DNA of 7,602 nucleotides from Gammaproteobacteria bacterium (GTDB lineage: Bacteria > Pseudomonadota > Gammaproteobacteria > Arenicellales > JAHEKD01): contig JAHEKD010000108.1 in NCBI GenBank assembly GCA_024638545.1, forward strand, positions 1 through 7,602, written 5' to 3'. Shown one piece after another: positions 1-6,668 of the stretch. The notes under the pieces are model-generated. The model saw only the letters and a list, made by a program, of their open reading frames with translations. It searched no databases and was not told where the DNA came from. Positions within the stretch are counted from its first letter, which is position 1. Each line of letters begins with the position of its first letter. The translations under genes were made by a program, and so were the position numbers.

Positions 1-955
1 AACGAATTTGGCCAGCCGGCACACCGGTCATTGACAGAATCGCCGACAGGCTGAAAAAATATAGCAATACGAACAGAATATAGATGGATAATGGAAGCTC
101 TAACTGCTCTGCTGGATCGTGTCTAGCAGTAAAAACTATCCGGATCATTAAAAGTAAAATCAATAAAGTGCCCAAAACGCCCAGCTTAAATTTGCTGACG
201 AACAGGGATTGTGAAAATGAATTATAGTTTGTTATTAAAATATAAATAATTTTTTCCATTGATGGCAAACCGGCAAAGTGAGAACCGGTCTGGTCAAGCA
301 CCATTCTGACTGTCTGCCAGATAAGTACAGGCACGATAACGCTTAGCAAGGATAATAATAAGCCGCGACTAAATCTGCAGCCATGCTTGTAATAAATAAA
401 CACTAATAGCCCCGGCACCAATGCCAGCGATACATTCTTACACAACAGCATGGATGTGAAAACTAACAGCAGCGAAGTATTGAACGGTATCCGTGCGTGA
501 AAAACCAGGATGAATAATAAACAGGCGCTCAGAAACACCCACAAGGATTCTGAATGAAACTTGTAAAAGACGGAACAGGTAAATCCCACAACAACGATAA
601 AAAGCAGAATCAGCAACCATTTTTTTGCGAAAAGTTTTTTAATAATCAGACCAAGAAGTAGGGCCGTGCAAAACCCAATGCTGACAAATAACATTTTTAC
701 CGCAAATATAGTGACACCGAAGACTGATTGCCAAAAAGCCAGCAGCATTGAAAATCCGGGCGGCCAGGCGGTAATTCGTGTGCCCCTGATGTTAACGTAT
801 CCTTCACCGTTTAAAATTGATAATGAACCTTCCCAGTACGCCCAGCTATCAAAATCAAGTACAAAATGATAGTTCAGGTTTATCGTAATAATGATTGCAG
901 TCAAAACTGCACAGGAAACTGAATAGGTAAATTGAGCTTTATCGGGGAGCCGCAT
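1..955 (-). CDS. GT-C-like (GT39/ArnT-like) polytopic membrane protein, C-terminus cut by window edge
   Basis: I translated this frame by hand from an ATG at 955-953. It stays open for 318 residues to the left edge, and an in-frame TGA a few codons upstream makes this the only ATG start available. The protein is strongly hydrophobic, with membrane segments near residues 12-30, 84-105, 112-131, 138-153, 162-187, 198-218, 258-276 and 289-308. After the first segment comes an acidic DFD at 34-36, then NGEGY at 49-53 and WPPGF at 64-68, and a Ser-Glu pair in HSESLW (134-139). This arrangement is typical of GT-C glycosyltransferases that use lipid-linked sugar donors on the outer face of the inner membrane (PMT/ArnT/GT39-like). 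It lies 44 bases after the sulfotransferase stop and is probably the same transcript. Donor and acceptor are unknown. It could instead be another polytopic polysaccharide protein, but the first-loop motifs favour GT-C. Confidence 0.7.
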   Translation of the reverse strand, partial: MRLPDKAQFTYSVSCAVLTAIIITINLNYHFVLDFDSWAYWEGSLSILNGEGYVNIRGTRITAWPPGFSMLLAFWQSVFGVTIFAVKMLFVSIGFCTALLLGLIIKKLFAKKWLLILLFIVVVGFTCSVFYKFHSESLWVFLSACLLFILVFHARIPFNTSLLLVFTSMLLCKNVSLALVPGLLVFIYYKHGCRFSRGLLLSLLSVIVPVLIWQTVRMVLDQTGSHFAGLPSMEKIIYILITNYNSFSQSLFVSKFKLGVLGTLLILLLMIRIVFTARHDPAEQLELPLSIYILFVLLYFFSLSAILSMTGVPAGQIR

Positions 956-999
956 TTGAATTTGTAGTGTTCAACTTTTCTTTCAAAGCCAGCTGTTTT

Positions 1000-1851
1000 T
1001 CAAAATTTATACAAATTTAAGTAACCATTTTTCATTGCACAATACAGTGAGTGCCTGTGAACGATTAACCGCTGCCTGATGTTCAGAGAATTTCGTTTTT
1101 CCGGGTTTTTAACTGTCTGAAAATCAACGTTATTTTTTTTCCAGGCGTATTCTATAGGCAGGATAAATTGATCAATATTTGTATTCAAAGCGCTTAGCAT
1201 GCCGTTATTGTAGTCTAACCCTGAAAAGTCAAAGGCGCTCGAAAATGTTGTTTCTGGCTGCTGCACCATGCGCTCGTATTCAATCCTTTTTACAATAGCA
1301 GGGTATCTAGCCTCAAGTTTTGTTATGGTCCGCATCACCTTATTCCAGATTGCTGAAATCTTTGAGACTGAATCCGGTGCCCAGTATTGCTGGATCATTG
1401 AGCTTGCAAAATCAACCGGATTACGGCAGGTCAAAATAACTTTGACTGATCGCTGCTGTTCAATCAGTGACTCGATGGCGATAATGTTTCCCGGCGTCTT
1501 TTCAATGCCTACCAGAGTACGGGCCTGATTAGAAGGCCGGTATTGTTCGATGACATCATAATAGACATCCCTGATATCGTGCTGGAGATTGTGATTATGA
1601 TTGCGGTACTGCGATGCCAGTTTATCTAAACAAAGCTGCCATTTTGATTGCAGTAAGGCCAGAAGTTCAACAACCTGTTTACTGCTGAATACGTGCTCGG
1701 GGTGGATTTTTTTTGCCTCTTCAAAAAAGTGGGTTTCCGGCAGCGTGAAAGTCTCTGCGCTATTACTGAGCACTGACTGTAATAGTGTTGAGCCTGACCG
1801 GGGTAATCCGGCAATTAAGATATAGTCAGGTTTTTTGCGTTCATGATCCAC
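1000..1851 (-). CDS. Sulfotransferase (PAPS-dependent type, Sulfotransfer_3-like)
   Basis: A predicted cytoplasmic 283-residue enzyme that would move a sulfo group from PAPS to a hydroxyl, probably on a sugar. The 5'-phosphosulfate-binding loop is GLPRSGSTLL at residues 15-24. The 3'-phosphate-binding segment is CRNPVDFASS at 142-151, with R143 and the serines at 150-151 in the expected places. EKTPGN (117-122) and the YERMVQQPE stretch (192-200) also match the family. The length is normal for small bacterial sulfotransferases. The start is GTG (1851-1849), overlapping the TAG of the gene before it by one base (TAGTG); the nearby ATG at 1844 is out of frame, so GTG is the best choice. The neighbours (glycosyltransferase, methyltransferases, Wzm/Wzt exporter) suggest it sulfates the exported glycan or its lipid carrier. 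The family is clear; the acceptor is inferred only. Confidence 0.88.
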   Translation of the reverse strand: MDHERKKPDYILIAGLPRSGSTLLQSVLSNSAETFTLPETHFFEEAKKIHPEHVFSSKQVVELLALLQSKWQLCLDKLASQYRNHNHNLQHDIRDVYYDVIEQYRPSNQARTLVGIEKTPGNIIAIESLIEQQRSVKVILTCRNPVDFASSMIQQYWAPDSVSKISAIWNKVMRTITKLEARYPAIVKRIEYERMVQQPETTFSSAFDFSGLDYNNGMLSALNTNIDQFILPIEYAWKKNNVDFQTVKNPEKRNSLNIRQRLIVHRHSLYCAMKNGYLNLYKF

Positions 1852-2606
1852 TATTTGCGCTTCAAATTGAGGATGTTTTGTATCCGGGACTTAAGCGGTG
1901 AGACAGGTATATCGCCTTCGTCTGCATGGATATAATCAGCGATCAAATCCCGGTTTTGCAATATCACGGTGTCATTACGTCGCCTGCTGCCCCTGTAGTT
2001 AAACTCAGGTGCCAGCGTCGCGATTCTGAGGTCGCTTTTATAAATTAAATACCTGAATGTTCCCTGGTCATGTGGATGACCGAAAACATCCCTACGATAA
2101 AAATCCTGCCACCGTTCTATGAACTTCAATACTTTGCTGTTTTTACGATACGCAATCACATCACAGTTAAATTCCGGAAAACTCTCAGGAACAGGTATTT
2201 TCTCACTGTCCGGCATAGTCACTATCCGGTATGGTGCATGTGCGACGGCAATATCAAACACCTCCAGAAGCTCAAATACTGCGTTAACACCGGGAGATAA
2301 TGCATAGGTGTCACTGCCGAGCACCAGATTATAATCATAGTGAGTCTGGAGCATTGCCTGGTGTTTCACAAGCATTTGCCCACGCTTATGCATACGCTTT
2401 TTGAGCACGCCCGGTACCGTAAATTCCGCCTGGATAACCTGATCAAAATTCTCAGATTTGTAGCCCTGTACATCACAATACAGCAGTGCATCAACGTTCT
2501 GAACATATTGCTTAAAGCTGGCACAGGATTTTTCAGCTTCACTGATATAGCGCATCTCCTCGTGATGCGAGTTGGCATAGATCAGGCACTTGTCAGGTTG
2601 GTTCAT
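1851..2606 (-). CDS. Probable GT-A-like glycosyltransferase (nucleotide-diphospho-sugar transferase-like)
   Basis: A 251-residue soluble protein with no signal peptide or membrane segment. Its layout resembles small GT-A nucleotide-sugar transferases. A Rossmann-like N-terminal half ends in a hydrophobic strand and loop, LVLGSDTYAL (94-103), where family members often carry a DxD. This is followed by PEFNCDVIAYRKN (144-156), HDQGTFRYLI (179-188), a LAPEFNYRG segment (198-206) and a late His-Ala-Asp-Glu (227-230) that could supply a metal ligand. Only D99 of the usual DxD is kept, because the first position is G97. The ATG start overlaps the preceding TGA as ATGA, and the TAG overlaps the next GTG, so the gene is tightly coupled on both sides. 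It probably adds a sugar to the glycan of this locus. Donor, acceptor and exact family are not determined; the overall class is moderately secure. Confidence 0.6.
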   Translation of the reverse strand: MNQPDKCLIYANSHHEEMRYISEAEKSCASFKQYVQNVDALLYCDVQGYKSENFDQVIQAEFTVPGVLKKRMHKRGQMLVKHQAMLQTHYDYNLVLGSDTYALSPGVNAVFELLEVFDIAVAHAPYRIVTMPDSEKIPVPESFPEFNCDVIAYRKNSKVLKFIERWQDFYRRDVFGHPHDQGTFRYLIYKSDLRIATLAPEFNYRGSRRRNDTVILQNRDLIADYIHADEGDIPVSPLKSRIQNILNLKRK

Positions 2607-3400
2607 GAATCTGTGCCCCGCTTTTGTGCGACATACTTTGTCACTGCTTCAGAATTTATCTGGATGACAACCATGTATGGATACAGATGAATACTGTGAA
2701 TGTGTTGCTGAACGCGATTTGTCACGACAACAAATTCAGCTTCTTCATTATAGGCGTTGATCGATTTTGAAAGCCCATGAATATAGTCCAGGAATAAATT
2801 ATCGAAGCCGTGGACATCCTCGCAAATATAAACTCCGCCAGGCCCGAGCAGCGGCAGGCACTCTTCAAGTGTCACGATTTGCTGTCCGGGCCGGTGTCCG
2901 CCATCGTCAATGACTATATCGATCTGCGCTGTAAGCGCTGCGAATTTACGCCAGAAATTCCTGTCTGACTGATCGCCGATATGAATCGATATATTTTCAC
3001 CTGCATGACGCTGGCAGGATTCGTCAATATCGACACCGATAATGCAGCACCCCTGGTGAAAATACGATTGCCACATTTCAAGGCTGCCACCACCATAAAC
3101 ACCAACCTCAAGCAGTGTCGGGTTTTTTCCCTGGAACACAGATAAATGATGATGATAAACATCGAAATAGTGTAGCCATTTCCAGATGGTTTTATGGTTT
3201 TGCGACTCAAAGAAGTCCTGCAATGGATTACATTCAGGAGGGTTTTCAGCTACAGTGGGTTTCCGGTGTAGCGGTATCGTTTGGGAAAAATCATAACCCT
3301 GCTCTATTAAATTCATGGAGATCTGTTTTTTACCGGCATTTTCCGGGTCCAGCAGTGACTGCTTGAGCAGCGATAACATCGCTTTGATGCGTGAATTCAT
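2603..3400 (-). CDS. Class I SAM-dependent methyltransferase, CmcI/TylF-like
   Basis: A 265-residue cytoplasmic enzyme. After about 70 poorly characterised residues comes KWLHYFDVYHHHL (74-86), typical of the CmcI/macrocin-O-methyltransferase-like group. The SAM-binding motif EVGVYGGGS (98-106) follows, then VDID (123-126), GDQSD (142-146), the metal-binding-type IDDGGH (164-169), and GGVYICEDVHG (188-198). In this family such residues bind SAM and a divalent metal, and members O-methylate sugars in antibiotics, glycolipids and polysaccharides. The ATG at 3400 has a purine-rich GAGAGAG about 8 bases upstream, a better ribosome site than most genes here. That fits a gene starting afresh after the 330-base gap that separates it from the FkbM-type gene. 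Its stop overlaps the next start (ATGA). It probably methylates a sugar hydroxyl of the exported glycan; the target sugar is unknown. Some relatives are annotated as cephalosporin hydroxylases, a less likely reading here. Confidence 0.82.
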   Translation of the reverse strand: MNSRIKAMLSLLKQSLLDPENAGKKQISMNLIEQGYDFSQTIPLHRKPTVAENPPECNPLQDFFESQNHKTIWKWLHYFDVYHHHLSVFQGKNPTLLEVGVYGGGSLEMWQSYFHQGCCIIGVDIDESCQRHAGENISIHIGDQSDRNFWRKFAALTAQIDIVIDDGGHRPGQQIVTLEECLPLLGPGGVYICEDVHGFDNLFLDYIHGLSKSINAYNEEAEFVVVTNRVQQHIHSIHLYPYMVVIQINSEAVTKYVAQKRGTDS

Positions 3401-3463
3401 TCTATGACTCTCTCATTACAACCCGGAACCAGACAAAACGCCGGCATATTCAAAACCAGGGGT

Positions 3464-3481
3464 TAGCCCGCATTTCTCACC
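3464..3481 (+). repeat. Left terminal inverted repeat of the MITE-like element
   Basis: TAGCCCGCATTTCTCACC is the perfect inverse of 3628-3645. The match stops abruptly on both sides (3463/3646 and 3482/3627 mismatch), which marks a defined boundary. Confidence 0.85.
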
Positions 3482-3627
3482 GGACTTCGTAGCGAGACGG
3501 TCAAAGGATGCGTCCTGTATGGGTTTTACGACCAAAGGGCCCGCAGGCATAGTTGACACGATGTCGAGGACCCTGACCGAGTAAAATGCCCACAGGGCGT
3601 GGCAAGGGACCATCGCAGTAGTAGGGT

Positions 3628-3645
3628 GGTGAGAAATGCGGGCTA
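3628..3645 (-). repeat. Right terminal inverted repeat of the MITE-like element
   Basis: GGTGAGAAATGCGGGCTA is the exact reverse complement of 3464-3481. The chance of an 18-bp perfect inverse 146 bases apart is very small, so the pairing is meaningful. Confidence 0.85.
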
Positions 3646-3730
3646 GTATTCCATCCCCAGCCTGAAGACAATCAGGATGTTGTGCGGGGTGATGCATTAT
3701 GTTATTCACTGATTAATCGTGACCGGTTTT

Positions 3731-4549
3731 TTAAGGTTCCTGCTGGCAGCGTGCATACACCCAGTTTTCACCCTGTCGTTGAATCAGCTGCATTTTACCT
3801 GCCAGGGCTTTTTCAACCATTTCGCTCGAACCAGACTGAATATGATCGTGGGTCTCTATTACCAGATAGTCAATTTGATCTGTCCACGCTGGCTTATTTA
3901 AAAACAGGCTTTTCTCTGAACCTTCAATGTCTATTTTTAACAGATGCACTCGCTGCTGCTCATAATGATCCAATATAGCGTTTATGTCCATTGTTTGTAC
4001 GGTAACATCCGATTGCCGTTCAGAAACCCTGAATGCCCAAGTGTTTGCATCTGGATTATCCAGATAAATTTCCCCGGTAAAATGCCATAGTGCACAGTTT
4101 AGAGCATGAATGTTGGGCAAATGTTTAACATTTTCGCTGAGCAAATTAAAATTTTCAGATTCCGGTTCCAGACAAATGATTTGTGCCTGAGGATAGCATT
4201 TAGAAAAATAAAGCGATGCCAGTCCGATGTGTGCACCCGCATCGATAATAAATTCCGGGTCAGATTTAAAATTGATATTATAATCATCGAACAGGAAAAT
4301 TTGCTCAAACACCATGACATCCGAACTTCCGCTGCGCAAAAGGCATTGCTCAGGCCCGTTACCATAATAAACTGATACTTGCCCGCTTCGTCTTATTCGG
4401 CAAAAGTAGTAGTTGGATACACCTCTAAACATCCCAAAATTCTTTATGTAATCCGTAATTGCACCTCTCTTATTCACATATTGTTCAAATCCGGTCAGTG
4501 GATGCCGCATGAATAAAAAAGTATAGATTGATTTCAGATGTCTGATCAC
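3731..4549 (-). CDS. FkbM-family SAM-dependent methyltransferase
   Basis: A 272-residue cytoplasmic enzyme. The SAM-binding motif is IIDAGAHIGLAS (101-112), with the acidic strand end at ICLEPE (125-130). The family-typical VQTMDI (185-190) and LLKIDIEGSE (203-212) follow, then YLVIETHDH (228-236). These are the marks of the FkbM family, whose members O-methylate polyketides and, often, sugars in polysaccharide clusters. The N-terminal ~95 residues are variable, as is usual. The start is GTG at 4549, overlapping the TGA of the ATPase gene as GTGA, which argues for coupled translation; an internal ATG at residue 14 is the alternative. Position directly after the Wzm/Wzt pair suggests it modifies the exported glycan, possibly its terminus. 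The target hydroxyl is unknown. Confidence 0.88.
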   Translation of the reverse strand: MIRHLKSIYTFLFMRHPLTGFEQYVNKRGAITDYIKNFGMFRGVSNYYFCRIRRSGQVSVYYGNGPEQCLLRSGSSDVMVFEQIFLFDDYNINFKSDPEFIIDAGAHIGLASLYFSKCYPQAQIICLEPESENFNLLSENVKHLPNIHALNCALWHFTGEIYLDNPDANTWAFRVSERQSDVTVQTMDINAILDHYEQQRVHLLKIDIEGSEKSLFLNKPAWTDQIDYLVIETHDHIQSGSSEMVEKALAGKMQLIQRQGENWVYARCQQEP

Positions 4550-5808
4550 GGGATTTTACTGGTCGTCCAGTTTAATATGGGTTGCAGCAGTCCAAGTCGC
4601 GATGATGCGGCAACTGCTCCGACATTGTTAATCTCTATATTTAAGCGCACCAAAAATACCGTCTTTAAAGCAAATCCCTCATGTTTATGTGAAAAAACGG
4701 TCATCGTATATGCACCGGGTTTAAAGAGCCGGGCCGGGATATTACAGGAAACAGTGTTGATTAAAGCTGGCGTATAGTCTCTTAATTTATCGTCATCGGT
4801 ATCAAATGAGCTGAACAGATCATTGCCCTGCGCATCAGCAAGCGCAACACCCATTACAAATTCTGACCGACTCAGTGATGTGCGGTATTTTATTTTGACT
4901 TCAATCTTTTCATTAAAATTGAATAAATTTGTGGCCTGGCTCTCTTCGTTCAGGATTTCAATGCGTTCAACATGTACCTCGGCTCCATCATCGACATCCG
5001 GATTAATCCACAAGCCGTTTGAAAATGCCTGATCATCCTGCAAGTACACTCTAATGACATCATTGACATTACCGTCAACACGCAGCCTGCCTTTTTCCAG
5101 CAAAATACCTCGATTACACAAGCGATTGATGGCGCTCATGTTGTGACTGACAAATAATACCGTTCGTCCCTGGGTGGCGATATCGCTCAGTTTCCCCAGG
5201 CAGCGTTTTTGAAACTCAATGTCACCCACCGCCAGGACTTCATCGACTATTAAAATTTCCGGTTCAAGATGAGCCGCGATCGAAAATGCAAGTCTTACAT
5301 ACATGCCGCTGGAATAGCGTTTGACCGGAGTGTCAACAAATTTTTCGATATTAGCAAATTCTACAATATTTTCGAATTTTGAGTTTATTTCCTTACGGTG
5401 CATTCCCAGGATTGCGCCGTTGAGATATATGTTTTCTCGTCCAGTGAGTTCCGGATGAAATCCCGTACCTACCTCCAGAAGGCTTGCGACATTGCCTTTG
5501 ATAGTCACGCTACCACCGGTTGGTGTCGTGATCCGGCTGAGTATTTTTAACAAGGTGCTTTTTCCGGCACCATTTTTACCAATAATACCAACTACTTCAC
5601 CCTGGTGAACCTGGAAATTTATATCCTCAAGCGCCCAGAACAGCTGCGACTCATCCACCTGTCCACTCAAAGCTTTATAGCGCTTAAACGGTGCAGTAAT
5701 CGTCCCCATCAACATTTCCCGAAACGATGTGTTTAATTGATCCGGGCCGCCGAGAATATAGCGTTTGCTTAAATGATTGACAGTTAAAACAGCAGTCGGC
5801 TTCGACAT
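4546..5808 (-). CDS. wzt: ABC transporter ATPase of polysaccharide export, Wzt-type with C-terminal substrate-recognition domain
   Basis: A 420-residue nucleotide-binding subunit that would power export of a lipid-linked polysaccharide with the adjacent permease. The ATPase domain shows Walker A GKNGAGKST (77-85), the polysaccharide-exporter stretch SLLEVGTGFHPELTGREN (109-126), signature YSSGMYVRL (165-173), Walker B ILIVDEVLAVGD (185-196) and the switch SH (221-222). The C-terminal third (about 275-400) is a separate beta-rich region matching the Wzt_C position. In the E. coli O9a transporter that domain binds the modified non-reducing end of the chain. The start may be ATG 5808, used here, or the GTG one codon earlier at 5811, which overlaps the permease stop (TAGTGATG). 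The downstream overlap with the FkbM-type gene is GTGA. The gene class is very secure; the glycan bound is unknown. Confidence 0.93.
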   Translation of the reverse strand: MSKPTAVLTVNHLSKRYILGGPDQLNTSFREMLMGTITAPFKRYKALSGQVDESQLFWALEDINFQVHQGEVVGIIGKNGAGKSTLLKILSRITTPTGGSVTIKGNVASLLEVGTGFHPELTGRENIYLNGAILGMHRKEINSKFENIVEFANIEKFVDTPVKRYSSGMYVRLAFSIAAHLEPEILIVDEVLAVGDIEFQKRCLGKLSDIATQGRTVLFVSHNMSAINRLCNRGILLEKGRLRVDGNVNDVIRVYLQDDQAFSNGLWINPDVDDGAEVHVERIEILNEESQATNLFNFNEKIEVKIKYRTSLSRSEFVMGVALADAQGNDLFSSFDTDDDKLRDYTPALINTVSCNIPARLFKPGAYTMTVFSHKHEGFALKTVFLVRLNIEINNVGAVAASSRLGLLQPILNWTTSKIP

Positions 5809-5810
5809 CA

Positions 5811-6668
5811 CTAGATTACATCCGCAAATCTTCTTTCAACACGCTTAAAATAAACCAGACTTAAACCCAGCATTGCAGCAGCGAAAATCACTGAAAACAA
5901 CAGGGCGATGAAATTCAAGTCTGTGCCAAGAAAAATCGAGCGGAATGACTCAATAATGCCGGTCATTGGGTTCAGGTAGCTCAGCCATCGCCATTTTTCA
6001 GGGATCAGGCTGAGCGGATAAATCACCGGTGTCAGGTACATCCATATTTGAATCATAAATGGAATGACATAACGGAAGTCGCGATAAGACACTGTTAATG
6101 CTGATAACAAGATTCCCACTCCCAGCGAATTGGCAATCAATATCAATAATAACAGTGGCAGTAAAAACAGTTTTATTGAAAAGCTGATCGAGAAGACCAG
6201 CATCAGTAAAAACAGGATTGCCGTTGAAATTAAAAAATCTACGAGGCCGGCTCCCACAGAACTTATTGGAATTAACACACGCGGGAAATAGACCTTTGAC
6301 ACCAGATGCGCCGAGCCCACCATTGAATTGCCGGCCGAGCTGACGGCTGTTGAGAACAAACCCCAGGGCAAGAGTGCGGCATATACAAAAACCGGATATG
6401 GAATGCCGTCTGATGGAATTCTTGCGAATTTACCAAATACCATGCTGAATATAACCATGGTGGTGACCGGTTGAATCACCGCCCAGGCAATACCAAGCAC
6501 CGTCTGCTTGTATCTTACCTTTATATCCCGGGAGACAAGTACCAGAAATAGCTCCCGATAGGCCCACAGTTCCCGCAAATCGAGATCAAGCAGCCCTCTC
6601 TCCGGGCCGATGACCGTTACATGATCATGGCCGAAATAATCTTGCTGTATTGTGTCTTCAGACTGCAC
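5811..6668 (-). CDS. wzm: ABC-2 type polysaccharide export permease, Wzm-type
   Basis: A 285-residue inner-membrane permease that pairs with the ATPase encoded just after it to move a lipid-linked polysaccharide to the periplasm. The N-terminal part has the family hallmark ELWAYRELFLVLVSRDIKVR (33-52) leading into KQTVLGIAWAVIQP (54-67). Membrane segments follow at about 57-79, 92-112, 133-160, 165-190, 200-220 and 252-274. RDFRYVIPFMIQIWMY (196-211), TPVIYPLS (213-220) and LNPMTGIIESFR (232-243) are also typical, as is the RFADVI ending. The start is GTG at 6668: an in-frame TGA lies five codons upstream and no internal methionine comes before the first membrane segment. No Shine-Dalgarno sequence is visible before it. 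The TAG stop overlaps the next gene. It is the first gene of the leftward cluster. Confidence 0.92.
   Translation of the reverse strand: MQSEDTIQQDYFGHDHVTVIGPERGLLDLDLRELWAYRELFLVLVSRDIKVRYKQTVLGIAWAVIQPVTTMVIFSMVFGKFARIPSDGIPYPVFVYAALLPWGLFSTAVSSAGNSMVGSAHLVSKVYFPRVLIPISSVGAGLVDFLISTAILFLLMLVFSISFSIKLFLLPLLLLILIANSLGVGILLSALTVSYRDFRYVIPFMIQIWMYLTPVIYPLSLIPEKWRWLSYLNPMTGIIESFRSIFLGTDLNFIALLFSVIFAAAMLGLSLVYFKRVERRFADVI

Larger units (their letters stand above)
3464..3645. mobile_element. MITE-like element with perfect 18-bp terminal inverted repeats, no transposase
   Basis: This 182-bp segment is bounded by TAGCCCGCATTTCTCACC and its exact reverse complement. It lies between two genes of an otherwise tightly packed operon. 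It is visibly richer in G and C than the flanks and carries small internal hairpins, for example AGGA/TCCT at 3505-3516 and ATGCCC/GGGCGT at 3586-3600. It is far too short for a transposase, so it is best read as a non-autonomous element mobilised by a related insertion sequence elsewhere. Both ends carry TA. If TA is the duplicated target, as with IS630/mariner-type elements, the true repeat is 16 bp and the element runs 3466-3643. No longer flanking duplication is visible. The parent IS family is not determined. Confidence 0.7.
3401..3730. other. 330-base gene-free gap inside the operon
   Basis: The gap separates the FkbM-type gene (stop at 3731) from the CmcI-like methyltransferase (start at 3400). 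It is mostly filled by the 182-bp inverted-repeat element, leaving 63 bases on the methyltransferase side and 85 on the FkbM side. The 85-base part contains a short hairpin, CCTGA/TCAGG (3661-3676). I see no convincing terminator after the FkbM-type gene and no clear promoter before the methyltransferase gene. Whether transcription reads through the element is therefore open. Confidence 0.6.

Noticed and set aside
438..869. Short open frames opposite or within the GT-C-like gene
   Set aside because: The 318-residue frame through the same bases has membrane segments and family motifs; the others have neither.
3553..3587. TTGACA followed by TAAAAT on the plus strand inside the mobile element
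   Set aside because: The spacer is 23 bases, too long for a normal promoter, and it would point away from the downstream operon genes.
3416..3709. A 97-codon minus-strand open frame spanning the inverted-repeat element
   Set aside because: It reads straight through both inverted repeats and their flanks, has no recognisable domain, and its openness is explained by the GC-richer element. It is better treated as non-coding.
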